Origin: Paraburkholderia ribeironis
GTDB lineage: Bacteria > Pseudomonadota > Gammaproteobacteria > Burkholderiales > Burkholderiaceae
Length of the DNA: 64,000 bases
Direction: 5' to 3'
Assembly (NCBI RefSeq): GCF_900019265.1
Contig: NZ_CYGX02000028.1
Coordinates: 17,608 to 81,607, forward strand
The notes beneath the pieces were generated by a model. It had not been told where the DNA came from. It made no database searches and saw only the letters and a program-made list of their open reading frames with translations. Below are positions 28,112-36,538 of this stretch, one piece after another. Every line of letters begins with the position of its first letter. Positions within the stretch are counted from its first letter, which is position 1. Position numbers and translations under genes: made by a program.

Positions 28112-28993
28112 ATGACCACTTCCGCTACCCGCCGCGCCGCCTTCCGCGCCAAGGTCAACCAACGCCAGGGCCTGCTCGTGCCCGGCGCGTTCAACGCGAT
28201 GAGCGCGCGTGTGATCGAGGACGCCGGCTTCGAAGCGATCTACATCACGGGCGCCGGCGTGACCAACATGTCGCTCGGACTGCCCGACCTCGGCTTCATC
28301 GGGCTCGCCGAGGTCGCCGAACACACGGCGCGGATTCGCGATGCGGTCGCGCTGCCGCTGATCGTCGATGCCGACACCGGCTTCGGCAACGCGCTGAACG
28401 TGCGCCAGACCGTGCGGGTGCTGGAGCGCAGCGGCGCCGACGTGATCCAGTTCGAGGACCAGGTGATGCCGAAGAAATGCGGCCACTTTTCCGGCAAGGA
28501 GGTGGTCGGCACGAGCGAGATGGTCGGCAAGATCCGCGCGGCCGTCGACGCCCGCGAAGACGGCAACCTGCAGATCATGGCGCGCACCGATGCGGCAGCG
28601 GTCCACGGCATCGAGGACGCGATCGAGCGCGGTCATCGGTTCATCGAAGCCGGCGCCGATATCCTGTTCATCGAAGCGACCGAGTCGCTCGCCGACATCG
28701 AACGGCTGCCGTCGCTGTTCGACGCGCCGCAACTGATCAACCTCGTGATCGGCGGCAAGACGCCGGTGCAGTCGCGTGACGCGCTCGCGAAGCTTGGCTA
28801 CGGCATCGTGCTGTACGCGAACGCGGCGCTGCAGGGCGCGGTGCTCGGCATGCAGCGCGCGCTCGGCACGCTCAAAAGCAATGGCCGCCTCGACGAAGAC
28901 GCGACGCTCGTCGCGCCGTTCAGTGAGCGCCAGCGGCTCGTCAACAAGCCGTTGTACGACCGGCTGGATCGCGAGTACGCCGCGAAAGACTGA
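28112..28993 (+). CDS. isocitrate lyase/PEP mutase superfamily enzyme
   Basis: A 293-aa TIM-barrel enzyme with the superfamily active-site loop KKCGH near residue 122, DADTGFGN for the Mg2+ site, and QFEDQV. The superfamily includes 2-methylisocitrate lyase (PrpB), 2,3-dimethylmalate lyase and oxaloacetate decarboxylase. Details such as VPGAFNAMSARVIEDAGFEA and the C-terminal part look closer to the dimethylmalate/oxaloacetate group than to classical PrpB. prpC and prpD are not nearby. The PrpR-like neighbour suggests a 2-methyl-dicarboxylate substrate, by inference only. Confidence 0.82.
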   Translation: MTTSATRRAAFRAKVNQRQGLLVPGAFNAMSARVIEDAGFEAIYITGAGVTNMSLGLPDLGFIGLAEVAEHTARIRDAVALPLIVDADTGFGNALNVRQTVRVLERSGADVIQFEDQVMPKKCGHFSGKEVVGTSEMVGKIRAAVDAREDGNLQIMARTDAAAVHGIEDAIERGHRFIEAGADILFIEATESLADIERLPSLFDAPQLINLVIGGKTPVQSRDALAKLGYGIVLYANAALQGAVLGMQRALGTLKSNGRLDEDATLVAPFSERQRLVNKPLYDRLDREYAAKD

Positions 28994-29378
28994 GCGGCGC
29001 GCGGACGATCGTGTTTGCGCAGGCGGGTTGGGCCCGAGGGCTGGCAGGCTAACGAGCGGCAGGCGGCAGACTCCGTCCCGGCCTCTACTTGTGCAAGGGC
29101 CACCGCGCTCCGCGGCGGTGTGGCGCGATTTATTGCGTTAGGATTCAGGGCTGGCGACGCGCGTGATCCATCACGGCTGGGACCGCGTGTTGCCGACAGT
29201 CGCCGATAGCCTCACCATCCTGTCGCTGATCCGCGTCGCCCGGATGCCGGGCGTCCGAAGCCGGAAACACGTTATCGAAAGGTAGTCGCAAGAACATGAA
29301 GTCAACACCGTCGTGCGCAATGCGCTGGCCCGCTCACCATATCGTTGCGCTCGCACCTCATGCCACGGGGACCGCGCA
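28994..29378. other. 385-bp interval without a supported gene
   Basis: No gene, hairpin or repeat stands out between the lyase-family gene and the MFS pump. It presumably contains the pump promoter. Confidence 0.45.
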
Positions 29379-30818
29379 ATGACCGGCAGCGCCACCCGCA
29401 TTGCGCATATCGGCTGGCTGCCGTATCTCGTCGCAGCCACCTTCTTCATGGAGTATCTCGACACCACGGTGATCGCCACCGCGTTGCCGCAGATGGCGCA
29501 CTCGTTTGGCGTCGGTCCGAACAGCCTCAGTCTCGGCATGACCGCGTACATGCTGGCGCTGGCGATCTTCATTCCGGCGAGCGGCTGGGTCGCCGACCGC
29601 TGCGGCGCGCGCACGGTGTTCTTCAGCGCGATCGGTATGTTCACGGCGGCCTCCGTGCTGTGCGGCCTGTCGCAGAACGTGCTCGAATTCACCGCCGCGC
29701 GTGTGCTGCAAGGCATGGGCGGCGCGATGATGGTGCCAGTGGGCCGCCTCGTCGTGGTCCGCAGCACCGAGAAGAGCCGCATGATGCAGGCCATCTCGAC
29801 CATCACGTGGCCCGCGATCGCCGCACCGGTGGTCGGGCCGCCGATCGGCGGCTTCATCACGACCTATGCGTCGTGGCGCTGGATCTTTCTGCTGAACGTG
29901 CCGTTCGGTCTCGCAGCGATGGCCGTCACGCTCGCGCTGGTGCCGAACCTGCGCGGCGCCGAACGCAAGCCGCTCGACGTAGTCGGCCTGCTGTTGAGCG
30001 GCGTCACGCTGACGGCGATCCTGTATGGCGCGGAACTGGCGAGCCAGCCCGGCACCAATCCATGGGTCGCCGGTGCGGTCGTGCTCGGCGGATTGCTGGT
30101 CGGCGTGGTGGCGTTCCAGCATGCGAAGCATCACCCGCATCCGTTGATCGACGTGTCGACGCTGAAGGTGCCGACCTTCTCCGTGACGGTCGTGACGGGC
30201 TCGTTCACGCGCATCGGCATCGGCGCGGTGCCGTATCTGATGCCGTTGCTGTTCCAGGTGGGCTTCGGTTTGTCGGCGTTCAGATCGGGGCTGCTGCTGC
30301 TCGCGAGCGCGCTCGGCAACCTCGGCATGAAGGCGCTGACCACGCGCATTCTGCAGCGCTACGGTTTTCGCACGGTGTCGATCGTCGACGTCGCGCTGGC
30401 CGGCGTGTTCATCATCGCGTGCGGGCTGCTGACGCCTGACGTGCCGCTCATGCTGGTGCTGTTCGTCGTGTTCGTGTACGGGGTGGCGCGCTCGATGCAA
30501 TTCTCGACGCTGGCGACGCTCGCCTACGCCGACGTCGCGCAGCCGCAGATGAGCGCGGCGAGCACGCTATGGAGCGCGGCGGCGCAGATGACGATTGGCC
30601 TCGGCATCGCGTTCGGCGCGGTCTCGCTGCGCGTGGCGGCGTTCTTCAACGGCGAGACGACGGGCCGCGTGTTCACGCTCGACGATTTCCGCCTCGCGTT
30701 CCTGTTCGCCGGGGTGTTGACGCTGCTGTCGGTGGCCGGCTACATGGGCCTTGCGCGCGACGCCGGACAGAGCATCGGCGGCGGCTCGCGCGCTAGTGAG
30801 GACCCGGCCAAGGGTTGA
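29379..30818 (+). CDS. DHA2-family (EmrB/QacA) MFS exporter
   Basis: A 479-aa protein with about 14 hydrophobic helices. Helix 1 carries the DHA2 motif (MEYLDTTVIATALPQM). The loop GWVADRCGARTVF follows, and motif C-type glycines are seen in WPAIAAPVVGPPIGGF. Such proteins export drugs or metabolites by proton antiport. The ATG at 29379 follows GGGGA; an in-frame ATG at 29313 adds a non-conserved leader. No adaptor (EmrA-like) gene is adjacent and the substrate is unknown. Confidence 0.88.
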   Translation: MTGSATRIAHIGWLPYLVAATFFMEYLDTTVIATALPQMAHSFGVGPNSLSLGMTAYMLALAIFIPASGWVADRCGARTVFFSAIGMFTAASVLCGLSQNVLEFTAARVLQGMGGAMMVPVGRLVVVRSTEKSRMMQAISTITWPAIAAPVVGPPIGGFITTYASWRWIFLLNVPFGLAAMAVTLALVPNLRGAERKPLDVVGLLLSGVTLTAILYGAELASQPGTNPWVAGAVVLGGLLVGVVAFQHAKHHPHPLIDVSTLKVPTFSVTVVTGSFTRIGIGAVPYLMPLLFQVGFGLSAFRSGLLLLASALGNLGMKALTTRILQRYGFRTVSIVDVALAGVFIIACGLLTPDVPLMLVLFVVFVYGVARSMQFSTLATLAYADVAQPQMSAASTLWSAAAQMTIGLGIAFGAVSLRVAAFFNGETTGRVFTLDDFRLAFLFAGVLTLLSVAGYMGLARDAGQSIGGGSRASEDPAKG

Positions 30819-30938
30819 TCGCGTGACCGCATGACGCGCCCCGGGCGATCACGCAAAGCGCCCCGTGCGATCACATATTGTGGGCCGCATCCTTTGACCA
30901 CTTTTGACCACACATTGCAACCCTGTCGGAGACACGCA

Positions 30939-31382
30939 GTGCAAGCGGACCAACTGACCATCTCGAGCCACAAGGACGATCTCGACCTCGAGATGATCTA
31001 CGCGTTCCTGTCGCAGCACACCGCATGGGCCGCGGACATGCCGCGTGAGACGTTCGAGCGGGCCGTCGCGGGCTCGCTATGTTTCGGCGGCTATCTCGAC
31101 GGCAAGCAGATCGCGTTCGCGCGCCTGATCACCGACGAAGCGACTTTCGCCTACCTGTGCGACGTATTCGTGTTGCCGGCGCATTGCGGCAAAGGCTATG
31201 CGTCGGCATTGCTGAAGCACATATTCGCGAGCCCGTCGCTGAAAGGCCTGCGCAGAATCGTGCTGGTCACGACCGACGCGCATCACATCTACGAACCACA
31301 CGGCTTCACGCAACTGACGAATCCCGAACGCTATATGGAGTTGCATAACCCGCACGTCTACCAGCCGAAGACGACGCGGTGA
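30939..31382 (+). CDS. GNAT-family N-acetyltransferase
   Basis: A 147-aa protein with the GNAT acetyl-CoA site at CDVFVLPAHCGKGYASALLK and the C-terminal YEPHGFTQL. The start is taken as GTG 30939, which follows GGAG at good spacing; no ATG lies near. It is probably a small-molecule acetyltransferase; its substrate is not recognisable. Confidence 0.8.
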   Translation: MQADQLTISSHKDDLDLEMIYAFLSQHTAWAADMPRETFERAVAGSLCFGGYLDGKQIAFARLITDEATFAYLCDVFVLPAHCGKGYASALLKHIFASPSLKGLRRIVLVTTDAHHIYEPHGFTQLTNPERYMELHNPHVYQPKTTR

Positions 31383-31415
31383 AGATGGCGCGTCAGGCGG
31401 CCGACTGACACGCCG

Positions 31416-32375
31416 TCAGCCGTAAGCGCGCTCGCGCACCCACTTGGTCATGATCCACTTGTCGCCGGCGAGCACTGGTGCGCCGCCATGCAAGCTCAGC
31501 GGATCGAGTTGCCGCTGACCGTTCATATAGCGGAAATACACCGCACCGCCCTGCATCGCCGCGACCGACATCCCCGCGTCCGGAAAAATCGTTTCGCCGC
31601 CGTCGGCGACGTCGTTCAGATAGACCACCAGGGTCGCGACGCGCTGCCCGCCCTGTGCGGTATGCACCGCGCTGCCCGGTTGATCGGGCGGGAAGTAATC
31701 GAAATGCGGGCGGTATTCGCCGGTCGTGTCGTAGTGCAGGATCTGCAACCCTTCACCGTTTTCGACCGGCGAGTTCATCAGACTCGCGATGCGCCGGTCG
31801 AGCCGCTCGATGAACGGATCTTCGCCGCGCTGATACCAGATGCCCTCGCTGGTGCGATTGCGGATCACATCCTCCTGACCGGTGGCGGGATTGACCGTGG
31901 TGGAGCGCTTGAGACGGTGGCGCGAGCGCTCGATCATCTCGCCGCACTCGTCGGGCGACAACACGTCAGCGAACACGATCACTTGTGGCCGTTCGCAACG
32001 CATCAGCACGCGCACGTCGCGATCGTACGCGCGGATTACATTGCCGCGCGCAACCGGCACCGCGTCGTACTGGTAGGTGCACGGCGCGACGGCCGCCCGT
32101 GCCGCCCCGGTTGCAGCCGAAGCGGCTGAAGCAGTTGAAGCGACTGCAGCGACTGCAGCGGATGCAGCGGATGCAGCGGATGCAGCGGATGCAGCGACTG
32201 CAGCGACCGACGCGGCACCCGCCGAATTCTGGCCTAACGTCCGGTGCACCGCGACACTTGCGGCGTCGGCGGCGAAGCCAGAGCGCACCATCGCCTCGAT
32301 CATCGAGTCCGGACTGCAACCGCGCACCACGTTGCTGCTCAGCCACTCTTCCCATGCGGCATCCACTTCTGGCAT
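31416..32375 (-). CDS. prolyl-4-hydroxylase-type 2OG-Fe(II) oxygenase
   Basis: About 319 aa. The C-terminal 190 residues form a P4Hc double-stranded beta-helix. Iron ligands are HFDYF and the distal His in SLHGGAPV, with 2-oxoglutarate-binding Lys in GDKWIMTKW. Residues about 40-100 are an Ala/Ser/Val-rich low-complexity linker encoded by a 9-bp microsatellite, joining a small N-terminal helical domain (WEEWLSSNVVRGCSP). Start 32375 follows GGGGAG. The peptide or amino-acid substrate is unknown. Confidence 0.85.
   Translation of the reverse strand: MPEVDAAWEEWLSSNVVRGCSPDSMIEAMVRSGFAADAASVAVHRTLGQNSAGAASVAAVAASAASAASAASAAVAAVASTASAASAATGAARAAVAPCTYQYDAVPVARGNVIRAYDRDVRVLMRCERPQVIVFADVLSPDECGEMIERSRHRLKRSTTVNPATGQEDVIRNRTSEGIWYQRGEDPFIERLDRRIASLMNSPVENGEGLQILHYDTTGEYRPHFDYFPPDQPGSAVHTAQGGQRVATLVVYLNDVADGGETIFPDAGMSVAAMQGGAVYFRYMNGQRQLDPLSLHGGAPVLAGDKWIMTKWVRERAYG
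32143..32205. repeat. 9-bp tandem repeat in the oxygenase linker
   Basis: Seven contiguous 9-mers of the type (A/G)(C/A)TGCAGCG run from 32143 to 32205, with four identical GATGCAGCG units at 32161-32196. Degenerate units flank them. The repeat keeps frame and lengthens the Ala/Ser linker by three residues per unit, so length variation between strains is likely. Confidence 0.9.
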
Positions 32376-32468
32376 AGCACTCCCCATTCGTCGGCCTGAA
32401 GCCTTACTGGATCAAGTGGGCCATATCATAGCAAGCGCGGTGCTCGCAGCATTCCGATAAGGCGACGT

Positions 32469-32948
32469 TCAGGCATGCTGCTGGCGGTCTCGATAGACGG
32501 CAAGGCCTCTGCGCGCCTGCGCTCTGATCGCGCGCTGCACGAGCGGCGACCAGCCAAGCAGCGTGCCTCTGACGCCCAGCGCCTGACGCATCCACAGCCA
32601 CAGATCGAAGCTGTCGCGATGCTCGACGATGCGCCCGTCGCGAAACACGAAGCGCGCGTCGATCCGGTTGAGCACCGCGCGGCCGGTCTGACCGAACAGA
32701 TAGCGGGCCACCCATTGGGCGCGGCCGGTACGGTCGTCCGCGACGACGCCGTCGAAGGTCAGCGAGAAGTCCTGCGCACGCGCCACCAGCATGCGCCACA
32801 TGTCGCGCGCTTCGTCGCCGCGCAGCTCGCCGAAAACGGGATCGCTGAAGACAACGTCGTCGGCATAGCAGGCGGCCATCGTTTCGGCGTCGCGTCGCTG
32901 GAATGCGGTGTAGAAGCGTTCGATCAGTTCAGTGTTGGGATGGCTCAT
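32469..32948 (-). CDS. SnoaL-like (NTF2-fold) protein
   Basis: A 159-aa protein of the SnoaL_2 type: LIERFYTAFQRRDAETMAAC at the N-terminus, YADDVVFSDPVFGEL, and FRDGRIVEHRDSFDLWLW. This cone-shaped fold hosts isomerases, hydrolases and binding proteins. Start at 32948 (MSHPNTELI) fits the family; the ribosome binding site is poor. It stands alone and its function is unknown. Confidence 0.8.
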   Translation of the reverse strand: MSHPNTELIERFYTAFQRRDAETMAACYADDVVFSDPVFGELRGDEARDMWRMLVARAQDFSLTFDGVVADDRTGRAQWVARYLFGQTGRAVLNRIDARFVFRDGRIVEHRDSFDLWLWMRQALGVRGTLLGWSPLVQRAIRAQARRGLAVYRDRQQHA

Positions 32949-33603
32949 TGTTTTTCGTAGCGTATGTTGCCGAAGGTGTGGCGCAAAGCGATCCACGCTG
33001 GCGCCCGCAAAGATTCGCCGCTGGGCATGCAGCACACGATAACGGAAAACGGTGCGAACCGGGCGGCGCGGGCCCGTTATCCGTACGGCGCCACTTCACG
33101 CATCGCGCAAAAGGCGGCGCATGGCGCATCTGCCAAAGGCCGCCATTCACACGCGGGCTGGCTTTCGTTATATCCTCCTGAATATTGCGGTCGGCTTCGT
33201 GGCTTACGCCGCGAAGCAGCAGGAACCAGCAGGAACCAATAGCGGTGAGCAGCCGATTCACCTTGTCCGACCTCGCGGAACGCGGTCAACACACTTTGGG
33301 GACGAGATCTCGTCGACTATCGTCGCCGTGCAGTCGGCATCCGGGCGTGGCCAGGCGCGAGCCGACGCGCCCCCTGCCGCCGGCGCGCGGCAACTGACAC
33401 GACCGCCGAGCCGCGCCGCGCGTGCGCCGAGCCCTCCCTCGCAGCCTCAAACGACTGATTCACGATTGCCGCATATGAACGCTTTCTTTTTTCCATCGTT
33501 ATATCTGATCGAATATATCGATGGCGGCGTTCGTTCGCCGGACGTGCGCCTCTCACCCCTGCGCGCGTTCACACTGCTTGACCTTGAACCGGAGTGAGAT
33601 CCC
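32949..33603. other. 655-bp intergenic interval with a ModE-type operator
   Basis: No supported gene is found. The left 500 bp carry only short frames. An AT-rich patch near 33480-33530 contains the first of three ModE-like inverted repeats and presumably the promoter of the DUF2325 gene. Confidence 0.55.
33497..33520. promoter_or_regulatory. ModE-type operator 1
   Basis: CGTTATAT-N8-ATATATCG is an inverted repeat with the 8-8-8 layout of the E. coli ModE operator at modA (CGTTATAT-N8-ACATAACG, from memory). It lies 84 bp upstream of the DUF2325 start. Confidence 0.68.
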
Positions 33604-34953
33604 ATGCACACGCCCCCGTTCCGTCTTGCCCAGCCCTCGCGCCTGAAGCTGTCTGGCGACGAGCTTACGAGCACCGGCATCCGCGCTGCCGATCCTTGCT
33701 GCACGCCCGCGAAGCCAGCGCCATCGAACAGGCGACGCACGCGTCTTGCCGAACTCGATGGCCATCTGCATTGCTCGATCATCGGCACCTGCTTGAGCAC
33801 GCACGAGCTGCGCAAGCTGGTGCCCCGGTTCATGGGCCTCGACGGGCGCGACACGAGCGACCTCGAGATTCATCACAGCGCGGTCGAACTTGCGAGCGAA
33901 GGCGGCGCCGGCGCCAAGGCGCTGCACAAGCTGCTCGACGAGCACTACGCGGCGGCCATCCGTCGCTTCGACAAAGCCGCCGACGACATCGATCTGCTCA
34001 AGCTCTGGGACGAGGCGCTGAAAAACGGCGACATCCCACCTGCGTACTGGGCATTGATGACGCATCCGTTCGCGACCATGACGGTGCGCCAGAAAGCGTT
34101 CGGCGAATTGCACATGCTGTCGCATCTGGTGGGCGCGGCCAATCGCGCGGATATTCGCCGGCTGGTTGCGCTGGAAGAAGAAAACACTGCGCTCAAAGAG
34201 AAGATCGAGCGGCAGCAGAGCCGTTTGCAGACACTCAACACGCAGCGCGATGCGTCGATCGCCGCACTGAACCAGCAGATCGCGCAACTGACCGTACAGA
34301 CCGTACGCCAGACGCCCGCCGATTCAACTGGTTTCGAAGCGGAGATGCAACGACTGCGCGACAGGTTGGCCGAAGCCGATCAGCAGGTGGCGCTACACAC
34401 CAGCCGCCGCGAAGCCGCCGAACAACGCGCACTGCAGGAACAGCACGCCATGCTCGCCCTGCTCCAGAGCCGCGATCGGGCGCTGGCGCTGCTCAAGCAG
34501 GTGCAAAGCGAATGCGATGCGCTGGAACGCGCGACCGTTGACGCAGCGCACACCGCCAACGACATCGGCACGCAACGCGCTAGCCTCGACAGTGTGCGTG
34601 GCAAGCGGATCATCTATGTGGGCGGCAGGCCCGGTTCGAATACCGCGCTCAAGCGGCTGGTGACAGCGGCCGGCGGCGATCTGGTGGTGCACGATGGCGG
34701 CCTGGAGGATCGCAAGGGCTTGCTCGCCGCCGCGTTGCCGGGCGCGGACGTCGTGGTGTTTCCGGTGGACTGCATCGACCACGATTCGATGAATACGCTG
34801 AAACGGGTCTGTGAGCGCTACCAGATCGACTATCACCCGTTGCGCACGGCGAGCGTGGCGAGCTTCGTCGAATTGATGGCCCGATTACACCCGGGGCATC
34901 TTGCTCAACCCGGCAATGCGCCGCCGTCCGCGTTTTGCCTGCGGCATGGTTGA
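33604..34953 (+). CDS. DUF2325-domain protein with central coiled coil
   Basis: A 449-aa cytoplasmic protein. Residues about 50-185 form a helical domain with His/Cys residues (LDGHLHCSIIGTCLSTHELR, ALMTHPFATMTVRQK). Residues about 187-330 form a long coiled coil (LEEENTALKEKIERQQSRLQ). Residues about 333-430 form the DUF2325 domain (IIYVGGRPGSNTALKRLV, VVFPVDCIDHDSMNTLKRVC). I know no established activity for DUF2325. Its position behind a ModE-type operator and beside modE, a NifQ-like gene and modABC suggests a role in molybdenum handling or its control. Confidence 0.8.
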   Translation: MHTPPFRLAQPSRLKLSGDELTSTGIRAADPCCTPAKPAPSNRRRTRLAELDGHLHCSIIGTCLSTHELRKLVPRFMGLDGRDTSDLEIHHSAVELASEGGAGAKALHKLLDEHYAAAIRRFDKAADDIDLLKLWDEALKNGDIPPAYWALMTHPFATMTVRQKAFGELHMLSHLVGAANRADIRRLVALEEENTALKEKIERQQSRLQTLNTQRDASIAALNQQIAQLTVQTVRQTPADSTGFEAEMQRLRDRLAEADQQVALHTSRREAAEQRALQEQHAMLALLQSRDRALALLKQVQSECDALERATVDAAHTANDIGTQRASLDSVRGKRIIYVGGRPGSNTALKRLVTAAGGDLVVHDGGLEDRKGLLAAALPGADVVVFPVDCIDHDSMNTLKRVCERYQIDYHPLRTASVASFVELMARLHPGHLAQPGNAPPSAFCLRHG

Positions 34954-34983
34954 ACGCGCGGGTTGTGCGTCGAGGGTAGCGGC

Positions 34984-35394
34984 TCAGGAACGGATCAGCC
35001 GGGTCAGCTCGGCAATCTGTTTCGCGCAACTTCGCTGCGCTTCTTGTTCGACGCCGCGATACAGGCGGATGATGGTTTCGCCGACCGGCGTCAACGTGCA
35101 GCCCCCGCCGCTTTGACCGCCCTGCTCCGAATGCGTGGCCGGCGACTTGAGCGAACGGTTCAATTCGTCGATCAGCAGCCATGCGCGCCGGTACGACATG
35201 CCAAGACTGCGGGCCGCTGCCGAGATCGAACCGTATTCGCGCACCGCTTCGAGCAGATCGACTTTGCCCGGCCCTAGCGCGACCGCATCCCCACGGCGAA
35301 TGCGCATTCTGAAGCGCACTTCGGGGCGCGCCTTCGCGGAGCGGGTCGCCGGTACGGGTTTGGTCTTCGCGGTGTCAGCCATGCGCGCAAGCAT
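34984..35394 (-). CDS. modE: short ModE-like regulator (DNA-binding domain only)
   Basis: A 136-aa protein matching the ModE N-terminal winged helix: LGPGKVDLLEAVREYGSISA, ARSLGMSYRRAWLLIDELNR, and GGQSGGGCTLTPVGETIIRLY. The two C-terminal Mop/TOBE molybdate-binding domains of E. coli ModE are absent, so molybdate sensing must be different or supplied by a partner. The start is ATG 35394 or 35382; neither has a clear ribosome binding site. It is convergent with the DUF2325 gene and upstream on the same strand as no mod gene, but three ModE-type boxes surround it. Confidence 0.85.
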   Translation of the reverse strand: MLARMADTAKTKPVPATRSAKARPEVRFRMRIRRGDAVALGPGKVDLLEAVREYGSISAAARSLGMSYRRAWLLIDELNRSLKSPATHSEQGGQSGGGCTLTPVGETIIRLYRGVEQEAQRSCAKQIAELTRLIRS

Positions 35395-35434
35395 ACACGA
35401 ACCGTCTCACGCCGCCACCCTGGCCAAACGGCCG

Positions 35435-36166
35435 TCAGCGCTGGGAAGGAAAGCAATGTCGGTAGTCTTCACAACCCGGGCAGCCCGGCGCGGGACCAGG
35501 CGGCAAGCCCAACGACAGTGCGCGTTGCGCGGCGAGAAATTTCTTCCAACGCAGATTGGCGATGTTCAGCGCGACGAGCGTCGGAAAGTAGCGCGTCAGC
35601 ATCGAGGTGACTTCGTCGCGGCCGGCAAGGCCGAGGTCGCGCCATAAGTGATCCGGGCGCAGGCAGGCATGGGTGATGATCGTGGCGACGCAGTGCGCGT
35701 CGTCCGCATCGACCGCGGCGCTCGCGTGGGCGAGCAACAGCGCGTGAAGCGGGCGGATGAAGTCGGCGTGGTCGGTGTGGTCGGCGTGGTCGGCGTGGTC
35801 GGCGTGGTCGGCGCGATCGGTGTGGTCGGCGCGATCGGTGGGGTTGGCGCTGGTGCCGACGTTCTTGACGGTGACGTCAGCGGCGACCGGTAACACCGGC
35901 GCGATCGTTGGCGCATGCGTGAAATGCCGCGCGAGCAGCGTGCGCCATTCGTGCGGCTGAAGTCCGAGCAACGCGAGTTCGTTGCGTGCGTCACGCGCCG
36001 CGATCAGTTTGGCGAACATCCGCGTATCGGCCGAGGTGGGATCGATGGCTAAGCCAAGCCATTTGTCCACGCATGCGGCCACCTGCGCGTCGAGCGCAGC
36101 AGCGGGTTCAGCAGGCGCAACAGGTACGGCGCGCGCTGCAGGCACACCGTGCGCAAACGAATCCAT
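35435..36166 (-). CDS. NifQ-like molybdenum protein with His/Asp-rich repeat
   Basis: About 243 aa. The C-terminal half resembles NifQ, which delivers molybdenum for FeMo-cofactor assembly (LRWKKFLAAQRALSLG, then CPGCEDYRHCF). The family motif is C-x4-C-x2-C-x5-C; here only C-x2-C-x5-C remains. A 9-bp repeat inserts (A/T)DH triplets, giving a run rich in His and Asp that could bind metal. I take the start at 36166 (MDSFAHG) because GGAGG and AAGG precede it; the frame is open to 36307, where it would abut a ModE-type box. No nif structural genes are in view. Confidence 0.72.
   Translation of the reverse strand: MDSFAHGVPAARAVPVAPAEPAAALDAQVAACVDKWLGLAIDPTSADTRMFAKLIAARDARNELALLGLQPHEWRTLLARHFTHAPTIAPVLPVAADVTVKNVGTSANPTDRADHTDRADHADHADHADHTDHADFIRPLHALLLAHASAAVDADDAHCVATIITHACLRPDHLWRDLGLAGRDEVTSMLTRYFPTLVALNIANLRWKKFLAAQRALSLGLPPGPAPGCPGCEDYRHCFPSQR
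35762..35851. repeat. 9-bp tandem repeat inside the NifQ-like gene
   Basis: Ten contiguous 9-mers of the type GTCGGCGTG (with C/T, G/C and G/A variants) encode Asp-His-Ala/Thr triplets on the minus strand. The array keeps frame and should vary in length between strains. Confidence 0.9.
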
Positions 36167-36308
36167 CTTGCCTTGCCCTCCAACGATCCAGGTCTGCGCC
36201 ATCGGAACCCGTGCCGCGATCCGCGCAAGCCGTTCGGCGTGCGTGGCGCGGGCAGGATGTCCGAACCGAAGAACAGAATCGACGCGCCGTCTTCGGTATC
36301 TGTTCATT

Positions 36309-36332
36309 CGCTATGTCCGTGTGTATATTACG
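36309..36332. promoter_or_regulatory. ModE-type operator 2
   Basis: CGCTATGT-N8-ATATTACG has the same 8-8-8 inverted-repeat layout. It lies in the divergent region between the NifQ-like gene and modA, on the NifQ side. Confidence 0.65.
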
Positions 36333-36499
36333 CTGCGATGGCGTCCGTCGCACAACACTGCGCCGATATGCAATCTATCGCCACGCATATCGAGCGAATC
36401 GGCGGCGGCATCTCATCGCCGTCTCCGCAATCTCAACGACTTGCCTCGCGCTTGACCCATGACGTCGACCACGTTGTCGTACAAGCGACGCGATGCCGT

Positions 36500-36523
36500 C
36501 GTAATATAGCGCTCTTAATAACG
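36500..36523. promoter_or_regulatory. ModE-type operator 3
   Basis: CGTAATAT-N8-TAATAACG lies only 15 bp before the modA start codon, where bound ModE would block transcription or translation initiation. It is the best-placed of the three boxes. Confidence 0.7.
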
Positions 36524-36538
36524 TAACGGGGTTATCGC

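Noticed and set aside
29358..30500. Minus-strand frame of 380 codons
   Set aside because: Antisense to the DHA2 transporter; His/Arg/Gln-rich without any fold signature.
36364..36392. Inverted repeat CGATATGC / GCATATCG considered as a fourth ModE box
   Set aside because: The arms are perfect but 13 bp apart, whereas the three accepted boxes all have 8-bp spacing; it may be another operator.
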